The notes under the pieces were generated by a model that saw nothing but the letters and a program-made list of their open reading frames with translations, did not search any database and had not been told where the DNA came from. Below, piece by piece: positions 47,357 to 58,568 of a stretch of DNA of 64,000 nucleotides. The DNA comes from Cunninghamia lanceolata (taxonomy: Eukaryota; Streptophyta; Pinopsida; Cupressales; Cupressaceae). The first letter of the stretch is position 1. Every line of letters begins with the position of its first letter. The translations under genes and the position numbers were made by a program. The DNA lies in NCBI GenBank assembly GCA_027924645.1, contig BSBN01001251.1, positions 2,480,001 to 2,544,000 of the forward strand, written 5' to 3'.

Positions 47357-47410
47357 GGTATGTACTCCACCAGGAATCCCTTAGGTTGGTTAAACCTTTT
47401 GGACAAGGGT

Positions 47411-47425
47411 CTGGCTCTAATACCA
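47411..47425 (-). promoter_or_regulatory. Primer-binding site of C3
   Basis: Minus strand TGGTATTAGAGCCAG, initiator tRNA-Met type with one C-to-T change, beside the 5' LTR. Confidence 0.88.
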
Positions 47426-47427
47426 CT

Positions 47428-49717
47428 TGTTGGAGTACTTGACAACACTAAGGGGGGGTGAATCAGTGTTGTAGAAAATAAAACACTTTATTCACTTTTA
47501 TTTTCAAACTTTAAAAAATAGAACCAGATGTTGATTTAGGCTTTATCAATGCAAGAGATTGTGCATTAAAGAACTGAACAAACAAGTATAATGGACAAAT
47601 GAATCATGCAACAAATGAGACCATAAGACAGATTTTAGGAGTGGAAAACCCTCTTGGGCTAGAAAAACCACTCAATAAATGCCTCATTGGCTTATTCAAA
47701 ATCATGCCTCACTGGCTACATAAAAAATGTCTCACTAACTTTTATCACTGCCTCACTGGCTACAAAAAAAATGTCTCACTGACTTTTATCACTGCCTCAC
47801 TGGCAACATAAGCCTCACTGGAAACACAAGCCTCATTGGAAACACAATCCTCACTGGCAATATAAGCCTTACTAGCAATGATCATATTGTCTCACTGACA
47901 TGATCACTCACAACTTCTCAAAAATTAGATGAAACTATACAATACAGAGGGTTTCTCTATTTCTCTACAATTCAAATCTTGACGGTCTCATTTATTTGAG
48001 ACTCAAGAATACATAACAAAAGATGTGCACACCAACTCAGAAATGTCTTTGCATTACAACACACTGCTATTATCTCGATGATAGTGTAAATTACAATATC
48101 ATCAACACCATATTAGGTGTTTACATCTTATGCCTTTTTATACGTTCTCACTATCTTTTGTGTCTTTCATCAAACAACTTGTAAGAGTAGGTAAATTGTT
48201 TGAAGTAGTTTCCAACTAAATTTGTAACTATCAAGAGAGTGTGGTCGAAAAGACGCATATGGGTTATAGGAAACCTTTCACAAAGTCCTTTACAAATAAC
48301 CAAAGTTCAATCCAAATGTTTCATATAGTTTTCAAATAGTTTAATGTAACCACAGAGATAAAACATCTTTCCAAAGTTGCAGTTAACAACACTTAACTAC
48401 ATCAGATGCAAGGTAAACAAATGTCATCATAACTATTTCCAAAAACATTTCATAAAACCCTAACATCATTTATGCAAGTGGGTAAAAACTTTCTCAACTG
48501 AGTAAGCCTCCATTTTTTTTAGTTACAAACCATAACCACAACCAAAGAATGTGTTTATCAACTGCTTATCATTCTTTAACTCATAATTGTTCATCAATAA
48601 AAGGTAAGCAAGGTAAATGACACAACAAATCCCATCTCGAGGTCAAAGATCTTATAACCAAAACCAAAGCTTAAGGTCAAAACAATACTCTATAGCTTTA
48701 GACTACAATGGCCACAGTGAATAATCTCTTTAAACAAAAAACTCAACTAAAGAACTGCATGCTACAAAACACAATACATTCCCTTTTGCTTCACGGAGTC
48801 AAAACACATGAATATTTGTAATACAAGCTTGAACAACAACTTATTTCACTCATTTTAATAGCTTAGAAATCCTTTAAGACAAACCATCAAAAATGAACCT
48901 TAAAATGAATTCACAAAAGAACAATATCACTTGAATCATGCCGACAAATGAAGCCTTTACTGTGACTTTGAGTCCAAAGATAATTGTCAACCTGAAGCTC
49001 GTTGTAGCTTTGTCAACTCCTAGAGATCCTTATCATCATAGGTCGAGAGCAACATGTTTCAAAGTTTAACTTTACAAACTTTTAATTGAATACATCTCTT
49101 GACTACCAGTCCCAGTGTGCCCTAAAGGGACCAATGACAAATAAACTAAAACCATCAACATTAACTTGCTTATTATAACTGATACGTGCTAGCTAGGTTA
49201 ATGACTTAAGTGGTCCCGACAATATGCTTTTTGTACAAAACAAATCAACAACCTTTGATCATATTTGAACTTCAAACCAAAATAATAAACTTTAACCTTT
49301 CATGAATGAAATAATGCCCATCATAATAAGACTATCAACCAAGACAATGATCAAGTCGACAACTTTAAACCACAACATAACTTCACACTTAAATGTCAAT
49401 GACAAAACAACCAATAATAAATCATCATTTGTGTGCACCAATAGAATAACCACCAAATTGTCAAATTGCCTTTACCAATAGCATAACAATAAAGAAACTG
49501 ATGTAACAAAGTGCTGCCATCACTATAGCATAGACCAAGAGTGTAATCCAAATAATGTCACTGTAAACCACATAATGTCAACCAAATGTGGCCAAGCTCA
49601 CTGTGACACAAAACCAAATATCTCTCCCATGCCAACTGTCATGATGCAACTATCATTGTGCCACAAACCTGGGATTTTGTGTCTTTGTCATCAAGGACAA
49701 CAACTGAGAGCTGGGCA
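47428..49717 (-). repeat. 5' LTR of C3
   Basis: Matches 41587-43873 almost base for base in most stretches. It begins TGTTGGAGTACTTGAC and ends AGAGCTGGGCA. The hairpin at 47639-47673 has full GAGTGG/CCACTC arms, and the repeat array is near 47750-47875. Confidence 0.92.
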
Positions 49718-50700
49718 ACTCCAGAAATTTAGGCATGCATAGTGGAAGACTTCTTAAAAGATTCTATTAATTTCTATTAAGACTATTTGAGACTTTATGG
49801 CTCCACTCAGAGCCTTTATTATGTTTTATGTCATGAACAGTTAGTTGTAATTCTATTTAAGAATTTTTCAATGGTATTTTCCCACCATCTGCAGATTAGG
49901 ATTTTGTAGTAGTGCAATATATATGTGTAGCTGCTAAAAACAAGGGAATGTTGTTATGATACATTTTGAATACTATTCAGTTATGTTCTGTGTGTTGTTA
50001 CAATTTTATGATATGAATTAATGAATATCACCAGATTGTTCTGATTGATTTGTTCTAAGTAATGGAAGTGCTATGAATGGATTTACTTTGAAGCTGCAAA
50101 AGTACTATATGTGATTTGAGCTATTAGTAGGAAGGCCCAAGAGCTGGCCACTCGAGGGATCTCGTAGAGTAGATAAGCATTTTTATTGTTAAATGTTGTT
50201 ATTTCTGTTCTATGCATGTTATGTTTAGTTAAATATTAATTTGTGTTTAGTTCCGTTGTGTGTTCCTGCAGGTTGTGTTCTCAAGTTACTGATCTTTGAG
50301 ATTTTGTTTACTTAGAATTTCTAGAGCATCCACTCTGTTCATGAAACTATTGTTAGCTGTTGATTAAAAGATGTTAGGTGTACTTTCAGTTAGTAGTTAG
50401 TCGCCTTTGTTTAAATTTCATAGTTAAACTGCAAGTGTCGATTCTTAGATAGTTTACATGCTTTTCTGAGATACTTTACATGCTCTATAGAATAGGAATT
50501 TGAATGCTTTCTAGCTTAAACTATTTCATGCTTTCTAGTTTAATTTTTGTTTTCGACCAATTCAAAAATTTAAAAAATCTTACTAAGAGAGATGGCCAAA
50601 ACATCCCCTATTGCATATAGCCTTTGGACACTACCCGGTTGACATAATTGATATATTTTTCAACTAAAGTGCTAGGACCTCACAACAACCTGTCATCTTG

Positions 50701-51427
50701 CATTCTATTTCCTAAATGAATTTGCTGGCTTTAGTGGAAAGATCTAGCAAGAGCATATTCCTGTTGCGGCTCAAATCAAGAGTCATATAAGGGGTTTTAG
50801 TGATCCAAACCACTATAAAACAATGTGCTGGGGTTTATTCAAAACCCTTCAAACCAATATGCATGCTAGAGAAAGAGTTCCTTTCAATTCTGTACAACAA
50901 TATAGGGAGAAGATTACATTCTTAGTTGACAAGGACTATTCCTATATGGAGGCTATTGAGCCTAGAACTGCATGGATCCCTAAACTACCATATGAGGTCA
51001 CTGCAGAAGAAATAAAGGCCTATGCTGATATTTTACTCAGCAAACCCAAAATACACCACTACATAAAGGTTTGGTACATATGATGAACTAATGAATAAGA
51101 TCCTCAAGAAAAGTGCAGATGAGCAGTTTGAGAAAAATAAAGAACAATTTCATAAGAAGATGGGTATCTCATATGAACCCACAACTGAAGCCCCTATAGA
51201 GGAAACACTTCATGCTTCTATTGTTCCACCTGCTGCACAAGGGTTAAGAAGGACCATTAGGTCCACATCTGCTACTATGACTCTTCTAGAAGAAAAGTTG
51301 CATCTAAGACTGTGACCCAGATGAAAATTGGTGAGAAGAAGAAACCAAGAAAAGAGGTGCAAGCCAAAAGAAAGAAGATTGATGCAAAGGAAATTGAAGA
51401 GGAAGAAGAAGAAGGAGAAGAAGAAGA
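50701..51427 (+). pseudogene. ORF B of NA2, middle part, cut by NA3
   Basis: Continues ORF B after S3: AFYFLNEFAGFSGKI, TAG at about 50748, then HIPVAAQIKSHIRGF. The next block reads CWGLFKTLQTNMHARERVPF (50824-50885) and EKITFLVDKDYSYMEAIEPR (about 50910-50970), parallel to KYKDIVCFMVETDQCLMEAAEPR in NA4. TAWIPKLPYEVT and LLSKPK follow. A frameshift near 51060 and another near 51300 precede a Lys/Glu-rich linker ending EEEDFNN at the NA3 LTR. The rest of ORF B is missing. Confidence 0.82.
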
Positions 51428-52514
51428 TTTTAATAACTGAGAGGGGGGGTAAATCAGTTATCCTAATTATTTCTGCTTTCTGAACATTATTAATAATCAA
51501 TGTAACATTAATTCAAATGAGCAAACATAACCATGAAATGGAAATACACATGACACAATATTTTTGATGTGGAAACCCTGTTAAGGGAGAAAACCATGGG
51601 GTGATTAACCCAAGATTGTATTCTCTGTTAGAAGAATGGAAATACAAAATGGCACTTGCCAATTAGGGCTCACTGCCCGAGCACACTGCTCACAAGAAGG
51701 CACACTGCCTACAAGAGACACACTATCTACAAAAAGGGTGTTATACAATACTTGAACTGATTGGTAGCATCCACATATGCTAGAGTTTAGTTCCGGTTAG
51801 GATCAGTATACTGATCTGCTGCACTTCATCTTTCCTCCTCTTATGCTGCTTTCCTTTCACATACCAGACCTTCCTTACTGCTTCTGCTCTGCTCTACTTT
51901 TATTCGCACATCAATAACAACCACAACACTTCTCACAACTAAATCCATCGTGTATATATATCTGCACAAGTGATTTCACCACCTTTCTAGTCGGCACCCG
52001 GAATAGTCAATCTTTTCACAAGCTCTGATCTGTCGGCTGAATCCTTGCTTACCAAGTAATGTGGATCAAGCATATACTTGTAGAAGTCATCAATCACATT
52101 GGCCAAACATAACTTATGCCTTAAGAACCTTTTCCATCATCAGTAACACATCCAGAATAATGTCTGATGTTCTGCCAGTCAGTTCATCCTCTGTTCACAC
52201 TATCACTTGGGAACCTGAAACTCAAGCATTCATATCTCTTTATCCTTTCCACACCGGAGGCTCAAACCTTGGAATCTATTAGTCAAGATACTCCTCTTGA
52301 CTTCCCCAAATCCGTACTTCACCAAGATACTTCCTCTGAGAGATCCAAACCTGTCTGTCAGACCTCGCCACATGCTCTGTTCTTGTTTACCGGACCACAA
52401 CATTCTTCACTCTGACTTCCGGTAGAGACATACCATGTCCTGTGGATGTGTGGGATGAACTTTGTTTCCATCAATGACACCATTCAGGAATCCATATAGT
52501 GTCTCTTGCCAACA
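51428..52514 (-). repeat. 3' LTR of NA3
   Basis: 1,087 bp, ending CTTGCCAACA. The first seven bases (TTTTAAT) differ from the TGTTGTT of the other copy, so the outer tip is damaged. In the first 185 bp I count about seven differences from 57249-58337. Hairpin at 51568-51598. Confidence 0.88.
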
Positions 52515-52746
52515 ATCGCCCCCTTTGGCATTGATGGCAACACTTAGTGAAAAATGGCTAAGTGTTTACACTATGCTCCCCCTTGGCTAATGCTCTGTTT
52601 TTATATACATTTTCCAGAGCTCCCCCTTAGTTGGATTCCTCATTTTTCACTGCTCTTCACTCCCCCTTTGACATCAATGGCAAAGGGTAGGATCCACATA
52701 CCAAAATTTTCAAAAATTTAACTATACTTAGCCGCATATACCATAC
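52515..52746 (-). promoter_or_regulatory. Polypurine tracts of NA3
   Basis: Minus strand AAAGGGGGCGAT sits at the LTR boundary (52515-52526), and AGGGGGAG-type tracts recur at about 52579, 52621 and 52661. The tract at the LTR carries a G-to-C substitution relative to NA4. No gene in this stretch. Confidence 0.75.
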
Positions 52747-55364
52747 TCACATAAACTAAAGAATGTCTGCAAAAGATGTCTTCAATTGGATGAGTTCTGC
52801 AGCCCAACTCTGCTTCATCTTGTCCAAAATTGAGATGTGACCACTCAACAGGAATGCAAAAGCTTCTGCCCTCTTAAGATCTGTCGGATCATTTGTCCGG
52901 GCGATAGTCTGAGCATCACTTATGGCCTCATGCATGGCCTCTAACTTAGGGATAATGATCCTTCTAAGTTCACCCATCCGGCTAATTATGTTCTTCCTTT
53001 CCTTATCAAAATTCTTTATTGCATTTGTGATTGCAATAGTCTGACACTCTTGATTTACTATGGAGGATGAGAGAGGATCAAAACTTTGAGACAAATATAG
53101 TAGTTTATCCTCTTGCTCTTTTATTTTCTTCGCAATCTCTACTGTTGCTTTGGACCAAGAAATACAAAATTTGTATACTTCTCCGCCATCTTTAAGAGCA
53201 TTTTCTAAGCTCTTTATCCCAATATTCATATTTCTCCTATCATTAATGATCAACCCTTGTACCTCTGAGAATCTCTTATCCAAAAACTCCTTCCGGACCT
53301 TTTCTTCAGCTGACTTCTCTAGAGAATCAAAATGTGTACTAACACTGCTGACTAGAGTTTTAAGATTACCAGAAGAGGAGGCTGTGGGATCCTTCTGAAA
53401 AGATGGCATGATATTTTCCAAAACTCTAGATGCTACCTCTATAAGCTCGCAGTCTTCCATGTGAGATTTCAGTAGTTTCTCTTTGGCCTTCGCATTTGCA
53501 AATGAAGCTATCTTCATTGTTTGCACCAGAGATAGAGAGTCAAAATTAAATGGTCCTTGTAGAAGCTCCGGTTCATCAATCTCCATTGTTTCTTTGTTCA
53601 AGAATTCTTGGACAGTTTTTGCAATGTCTCTTGCCAGAGACAGATGTTTCTTCTCTTCTGCATTCTTAGAGTTGTCTCTTGAAGCTTTCTCTCCTACATT
53701 CTTACCACTAGCAGTTGTGATCTTCTCTGTTGAAGTCTTCTCTCCTTCTGCAGCCTTGGTACTGTCAACCTCTTTTTCCTTCACCTCTGCTTCTTTCTCC
53801 TGTATTTTTTCTTCTCCTTTAGATCCAGAGACTATAGGTGAAACTGGAGGAGAAATGTTAGTCTATTCAGGGCCCACCTCTTCTGTCATTTTCTCAGTAG
53901 ATTCTTCTGCAACACTAGTGGTTGAGGGGTCAGTACCCAAGTCCTCTATAATAGGAAGATTAAATCTTTTGAAGGCCTTCCGGAGGATCTCTTCTGTGTC
54001 CTTGGCTACCTTGTCAGTCTCACCAAGCATCAGTTGATTCATCCTTGCTTTGCTTCCGAATTCATCTTTACAATCTTTGAATACCATATTCATTGTCTTG
54101 GGGTTGATTGAAGGATATAGCTGAATTACTATCTGTTCCTTGATTTCTAGGTCTTTTGCTTGCGCATTGTTCTTTCTTGATTCTAGTTCCTTCTCCAAGC
54201 TTTCAGGGATCAGAGATATAATTTCAATAAATGCTTTGTTGTAGATATTTAGGTACCTGACTATGGCATCTTGCAATATTTTCTGATCTTCTTCACCATA
54301 ATCATCATAGAACTCAACCATTGGCTGAAGATTTCCATCCACTGTGACTGATTTGATTATGTCATCAATGTTAAGAGTGGGTTTTTCAACATATTCCTCT
54401 GTCTTTTCTTCTTCCTTCTATCCAGTAGAGGGTTGGCTGGATGTTTTCTTCTTTTTCTTCATTTTCCTAATGTCTTCATCAGATTCAGTCTCCTCTTCAT
54501 CCCTTTGACTAGCATAAGCTCTTGTAGCTTTTGTCTTTGTTCTTTTCTCTCCTTTGCCAGATGATTGTGCTTCCAGTTCTGATGTCCTTGAGCCTTTGGC
54601 AGTGGTAGGTGTAGATCTCTTTGATGATCTGGTCTGGGTGGAAGGTTTTGCCGGAGCACTTTCCTCATTTTTCTTTATTTTCTGCAGATTCTCCAAGAGT
54701 TGGTTCAAGAGGAGCTGACAAAGATCATAGTCTGCATCCTTTCTTAACATTTCATAAGCGGTGTAGATGGCAGTTCCAGGTACTGAATTTTCCCTGCTAG
54801 AATGATATATTTTATATCCAATGATCATGGAGGCATACTTGACATCCAGATCAGAGATGTCATCTACTGTCATTGCTCTTTTGTCAAACTTGGATCCGGT
54901 AGCCTCACTCACAGTTTGATTCTTCACAGATTTAAGAATAGGAATCCCACCGGATGAGTGTAATCTGGTAACTGCCCTGATGGCATCTTTTGTGATTTTG
55001 AATGGTCCATTTAACCACATGAAGTTGTCATGTATTCTGCTCAATATATACCTAACCCATTCATCCTTAGTAAATAGGGGAAATGTATGTATTGTGCAAA
55101 ATGCTTATTCTGGAGGCCCTTGTATTGGGGTTTGAGCTCAAATGAATCATCTAACAGTTGTTTGTGATAGATATCTCTTAGTTTGAATTCCCCAAAATCT
55201 TCAACATTTGCGTGTATGTAAACCCTAATATCTTTGGTGTGTAAAACACCATGCGGAACACTAGAGAAGGCTCCTAGGGGATCTACCTCCAAGGATTTGT
55301 AGGGATGCTTCTTAAATATGGGGCAAGGTCTATCAGAAATCTTTACAATATACGGAGTAGCCAT
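52747..55364 (-). pseudogene. ORF B of NA3 (unknown protein), with internal deletion
   Basis: Starts at the Met at 55364 (MATPYIV; two extra in-frame Mets upstream). The N-terminal block FKKHPYKSLEVDPLGAFSSV runs to a frameshift near 55080. FMWLNGPFKITKDAIRAVT (about 54960-55035) and MIIGYKIYHSSRENSVPGTA follow. At about 54672 the frame jumps from LLENLQKIKK straight to NEESAPAKPS: about 585 bp present in NA4 are missing, in frame. Then come a basic linker (KKKKKTSSQPS), TAG 54418, DAIVRYLNIYNKAF, TAG 53863, and a 340-codon open stretch with coiled-coil character ending KTSFADIL and TAG 52756. The original terminator is TGA at 52747. No known domain recognised. Confidence 0.85.
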
Positions 55365-55370
55365 CATCAA

Positions 55371-56001
55371 GGAATCTTACTGAGAGATATTAAGAACGAA
55401 GAATACCTTTTACGCTGTTTAGGGCACACACAATGAAATCTGGATTGAGCTGTATGAAGAATCATCTTGATCTTTGGGAGAGGTAGTTGCAGAGCTCCTT
55501 TTCTTCTTTTATTCGAATGTGAATGTACAAATGATGAGCGAATGAACTCTTTTATTTCTGGGAAGCCCTAATTTTCATTCTACAATAAATGTGCAACCTA
55601 ATTCGTTCTGGTTTGCCTTGTTTGTCTTGTTCAAAGACAAAACCTTTCTGGATCACTAAGATAGATTTCAAAGTTATTCTAGGAGAGTAGTGATAATCTA
55701 TGTTCCTTTCATTAGTCATTTGATCTATTTGCAGATCAAGACACTATAGTTTGAATCATACCAAACCAAACTTGTAAGGAATCTATTTTTACCGGAAGAC
55801 TATTTTACCAGATCAATTCTGGTAGGATTAGATTCTTCAAATCTTCTTGCGGATCTCTCAAATCTTTACCATACCCCTTTTAGATGTTTCTTGTATGATC
55901 CCTTTTAATCCGCAGCTCTCCTTGTGCCAATTCCGGCACCAATTGACTGGCTGGGGGAACAAGGTTTTCTTTGTGTCTCCCCCTGAGCCAGAGCTCACTT
56001 T
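55371..56001 (-). other. Spacer between ORF A and ORF B of NA3, with two hairpins
   Basis: No ORF. Stem 1: CTGGCTGGGGGA (55947-55958) with TCCCCCTGAGCCAG (55978-55991). Stem 2: GTGCC...GGCAC at 55924-55939. On the transcript strand stem 1 contains a CAGGGGGA purine tract. Confidence 0.75.
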
Positions 56002-57183
56002 TTAATTTCCAGAAGGAATATCAACACCAGAGTCTGGTGCGGATCCATGCCCTACATTCTCTGTACTCTTCTTCACCCAAATCTTGTTCATCTCACTTTG
56101 AACTTCACTCACATTGACCTTTTGTTTCCCCTTATCTTGATTCTGATTATAATATACCGGACCTCTTTTATCTTGATTCTTGCTTCTACAGAATTTTGCC
56201 ATATGACTGGATCTATTGCAGATTTGGAAAATAACATTTCTTTGCATATTTGATTGATATCCTCTTGATCTGCATTGATTAGCCATATGACCCATTCTAT
56301 TGCATGCAAAGCATCTACCATTGAATGAATTGTTCATTTGCATATTTCTGCATTCATGAGATTTCTGACCATACCTTTTACAGTTCAAGCACTGTCTAGA
56401 GAAGGATGTACTAGTCTGATTCATTCTCCTTCTGCACTGATTATCTTTATGACCAAAGTTATTACAATTGTGGCAGTATCCATTGAAGGATGGATATCTT
56501 TGAGCATTAGGCTGCCTTACCGGAGGTCTTCTAGGCCTATTCCTTAGATTTTCTGATCCAAAATCCTTCGGACCGGATCCGGAGCTTTCTCCTTTCTCAT
56601 AACCCAAACCACACTCGTCATCTACCCTCTTTTGACTTCCAAGAAGAACTTCAAGTTGAGCAGAACTTATCTTGAATTTCTCTTTATACTCATTTGTTGT
56701 TTGAAGATCTCTTTTGAGAGAGACAATTTGATCCTCAAGCTTTTCTTCATTATCTTTAGCATCTTCAAGATCAGATTCAAGATGTGTGATAATTCTATCC
56801 ATCTTGTGGCAATCTTCTGATTTCTCTTTGAGAGATTGTCTTAGATTATCTTCAGTTTTTCTTTTCTCTTCAACTTCTTGGGTAAACTTCATAACTCCTG
56901 ATTCCATTTCATGTCTTACCATAATGATTTCTTTTGATAGCTTTTCACACAACTCAGTTTTCTCCTTCAGTTCTTCATTTGCATCATTTGCTTCACCTTG
57001 TCTTGCTAATTGCTGAAGTAGCTCCTTTCTCTTCTTCATAGAGAGACTTAATTTGTCTTTTAATTCTCTCATGAAATCATCAGCCTGTTTGAGTCTTTCC
57101 TTTAATTCATTGACTTCAGAGTTTGACTGTTCAAGATCATCAAGGGCAGTCTTCAGTTGCTCCCTTAAACCATATGCATCCAT
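56002..57183 (-). CDS. ORF A of NA3: intact 393-codon coiled-coil protein with CCHC knuckles
   Basis: The only long intact retroelement frame in the window. The Met at 57183 (MDAYGLREQL) lies 48 bases from the PBS and nothing upstream competes. Residues 1-180 form a long coiled coil, with LKERLKQADDFMRELKDKLS and HLESDLEDAKDNEEKLEDQI. SSAQLEVLLGSQKRVDDECG and LGYE at about 176-200 are the landmark of the C-terminal half of Copia gag. An Arg/Pro stretch (NRPRRPPVRQPNAQ) precedes four knuckles at about 235-330: CHNCNNFGHKDNQC and CFACNRMGHMANQC are complete; the second has Gln for His (CKRYGQKSHEC) and the fourth has lost its first Cys (FQICNRSSHMAKFC). It lacks a capsid domain. A nucleocapsid or RNA-chaperone role is inferred. 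Confidence 0.85.
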   Translation of the reverse strand: MDAYGLREQLKTALDDLEQSNSEVNELKERLKQADDFMRELKDKLSLSMKKRKELLQQLARQGEANDANEELKEKTELCEKLSKEIIMVRHEMESGVMKFTQEVEEKRKTEDNLRQSLKEKSEDCHKMDRIITHLESDLEDAKDNEEKLEDQIVSLKRDLQTTNEYKEKFKISSAQLEVLLGSQKRVDDECGLGYEKGESSGSGPKDFGSENLRNRPRRPPVRQPNAQRYPSFNGYCHNCNNFGHKDNQCRRRMNQTSTSFSRQCLNCKRYGQKSHECRNMQMNNSFNGRCFACNRMGHMANQCRSRGYQSNMQRNVIFQICNRSSHMAKFCRSKNQDKRGPVYYNQNQDKGKQKVNVSEVQSEMNKIWVKKSTENVGHGSAPDSGVDIPSGN

Positions 57184-57230
57184 TTGAATTCCCAGATCTT
57201 CCTCAAGCTGTTAGACTCTGTTCGGAGGAA

Positions 57231-57246
57231 CTTGGCTCTAATACCA
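57231..57246 (-). promoter_or_regulatory. Primer-binding site of NA3
   Basis: Minus strand TGGTATTAGAGCCAAG, initiator tRNA-Met type with one C-to-T change. Confidence 0.9.
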
Positions 57247-57248
57247 AT

Positions 57249-58337
57249 TGTTGTTAACTGAGAGGGGGGGTGAATCAGTTATCCTAATTATTTCTGCTTT
57301 CTGAACTTTATTAATAATCAATGTAACATTAATTCAAATGAGCAAACATAACCATGAAATGGAAATACACATGACACAATATTTTTGATGTGGAAACCCT
57401 ACTAAGGGAGAAAACCACGGGCTGATTAACCCAAGATTGTATTCTCTGTTAGAAGAATGGAAATACAAAATGGCACTTGCCAATTAGGGCTCACTGCCCG
57501 AGCACACTGCTCACAAGAAGGCACACTGCCTACAAGAGACACACTGTCTACAAAAAGAGTGTTATACAATACTTGAACTGATTGGTAGCATCCACATATG
57601 CTGGAGTTCAGTTTCGGTTAGGCTCAGTATACTGATCTGCTGCACTTCATCTTTCCTCTTCTCTTATGTTGCTTTCCTTTCACATACCGGACCTTCCTTA
57701 CTGCTTCTGCTCTGCTCTGCTTTTATTCGCACATCAATAACAACCACAACACTTCTCACAACTAAATCCATCATGTATATATATCCGCACAAGTGATTTC
57801 ATCACCTTTCTAGTCGGCACCTGGAATAGTCAATCTTTTCACAAGCTCTGATCTGTCGGCTGAATCCTTGCTTACCAAGTAATGCGGATCAAGCATATAC
57901 TTGTAGAAGTCATCAATCACGTCATCCAAACATAACTTATGTCTTAAGAACATTTTCCATCATCAATAACACATCCGGAATAATGTTTGATGTTCTGCCA
58001 GTCAGTTCATCCTCTGTTCACATTGTCACATGGGAACCTGAAACTCAAGCATTCATATCTCTTTATCCTTTCCACACCGGAGGCTCAAACCTTGGAATCT
58101 ATCAGTAAAGATACTCCTCTTGACTTCCCCAAATCCGCACTTCACCAAGATACTTCCTCTAAGAGATCCGGACCTGTTTGTCAGACCTCGCCACATGCTC
58201 TGTTCTTATTTACCAGACCACAACATTCTTCACTTTGACTTCTAGTAGAGACATACCATGTCCTGCGGATGTGTGGGATGAACTTTGTTTCCATCAATGG
58301 CAACATTCATGAATCCATATAGTGTCTCTTGCCAACA
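57249..58337 (-). repeat. Shared LTR: 5' LTR of NA3 and 3' LTR of NA4
   Basis: 1,089 bp from TGTTGTTAACTGAG to CTTGCCAACA. PBS on its left and PPT on its right, so it serves both elements. Hairpin at 57389-57419. The Ser/Pro-rich frame at 57987-58238 is not a gene. Confidence 0.92.
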
Positions 58338-58568
58338 ATCTCCCCCTTTGGCATTGATGGCAACACTTAGTGAAAAATGGCTAAGTGTTTACACTATGCT
58401 CCCCCTTGGCTGATGCTCTATTTTTATATACATTTTCTGGAGCTCCCCCTTAGTTGGATTCCTCATTTTTCACTGCTCTTCACTCCCCATTTGACATCAA
58501 TGGCAAAAGGTAGGATCCGCATACCAAATTTTCAAAAATTTAACTATACTTAGCCGCATATACCATAC
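58338..58568 (-). promoter_or_regulatory. Polypurine tracts of NA4
   Basis: Minus strand AAAGGGGGAGAT directly inside the LTR (58338-58349), with further tracts near 58401 and 58443. The fourth, near 58485, is changed (CCCCATTT). No gene in this stretch. Confidence 0.78.

Larger units (their letters stand above)
41587..49717 (-). mobile_element. C3: Copia deletion derivative with 2.29 kb LTRs, no pol
   Basis: 8.13 kb minus-strand element: 3' LTR 41587-43873 (2,287 bp), interior of only 3.55 kb, and 5' LTR 47428-49717 (2,290 bp). The interior has gag, protease and the start of the pre-integrase domain. Integrase, RT and RNase H are absent. Both LTR inner ends are next to a good PPT and PBS, so it could in principle still be copied in trans. 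A clear TSD was not found (left CTAGA, right ACTCC). Confidence 0.9.
41305..50695. mobile_element. S3: solo LTR of the S1 family, split by Copia C3
   Basis: Left part 41305-41586 starts TGATGAGGTATAAAC. Right part 49718-50695 ends AACAACCTGTCA. Removing C3 leaves about 1.26 kb, the same as S1, and both parts align with S1 end to end. TSD TCTTG is perfect. No internal element region. Confidence 0.88.
35139..51427 (+). mobile_element. NA2: plus-strand non-autonomous LTR element (ORF A + ORF B), diverged subfamily, interrupted
   Basis: 5' LTR, PBS, ORF A, spacer with a purine tract, then ORF B; the 3' end is cut by NA3 at 51428. It is interrupted by solo LTR S2 in ORF A and by S3 (containing C3) in ORF B. 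ORF B matches the other NA copies in order and motifs but is clearly diverged. Its LTR belongs with C2 and S2, not with NA1/3/4. Confidence 0.82.

Noticed and set aside
52167..52415. Ser/Pro-rich frame repeated at 57987-58238
   Set aside because: Its conservation is only that of the LTR it lies in; it is on the opposite strand to the element's transcript.
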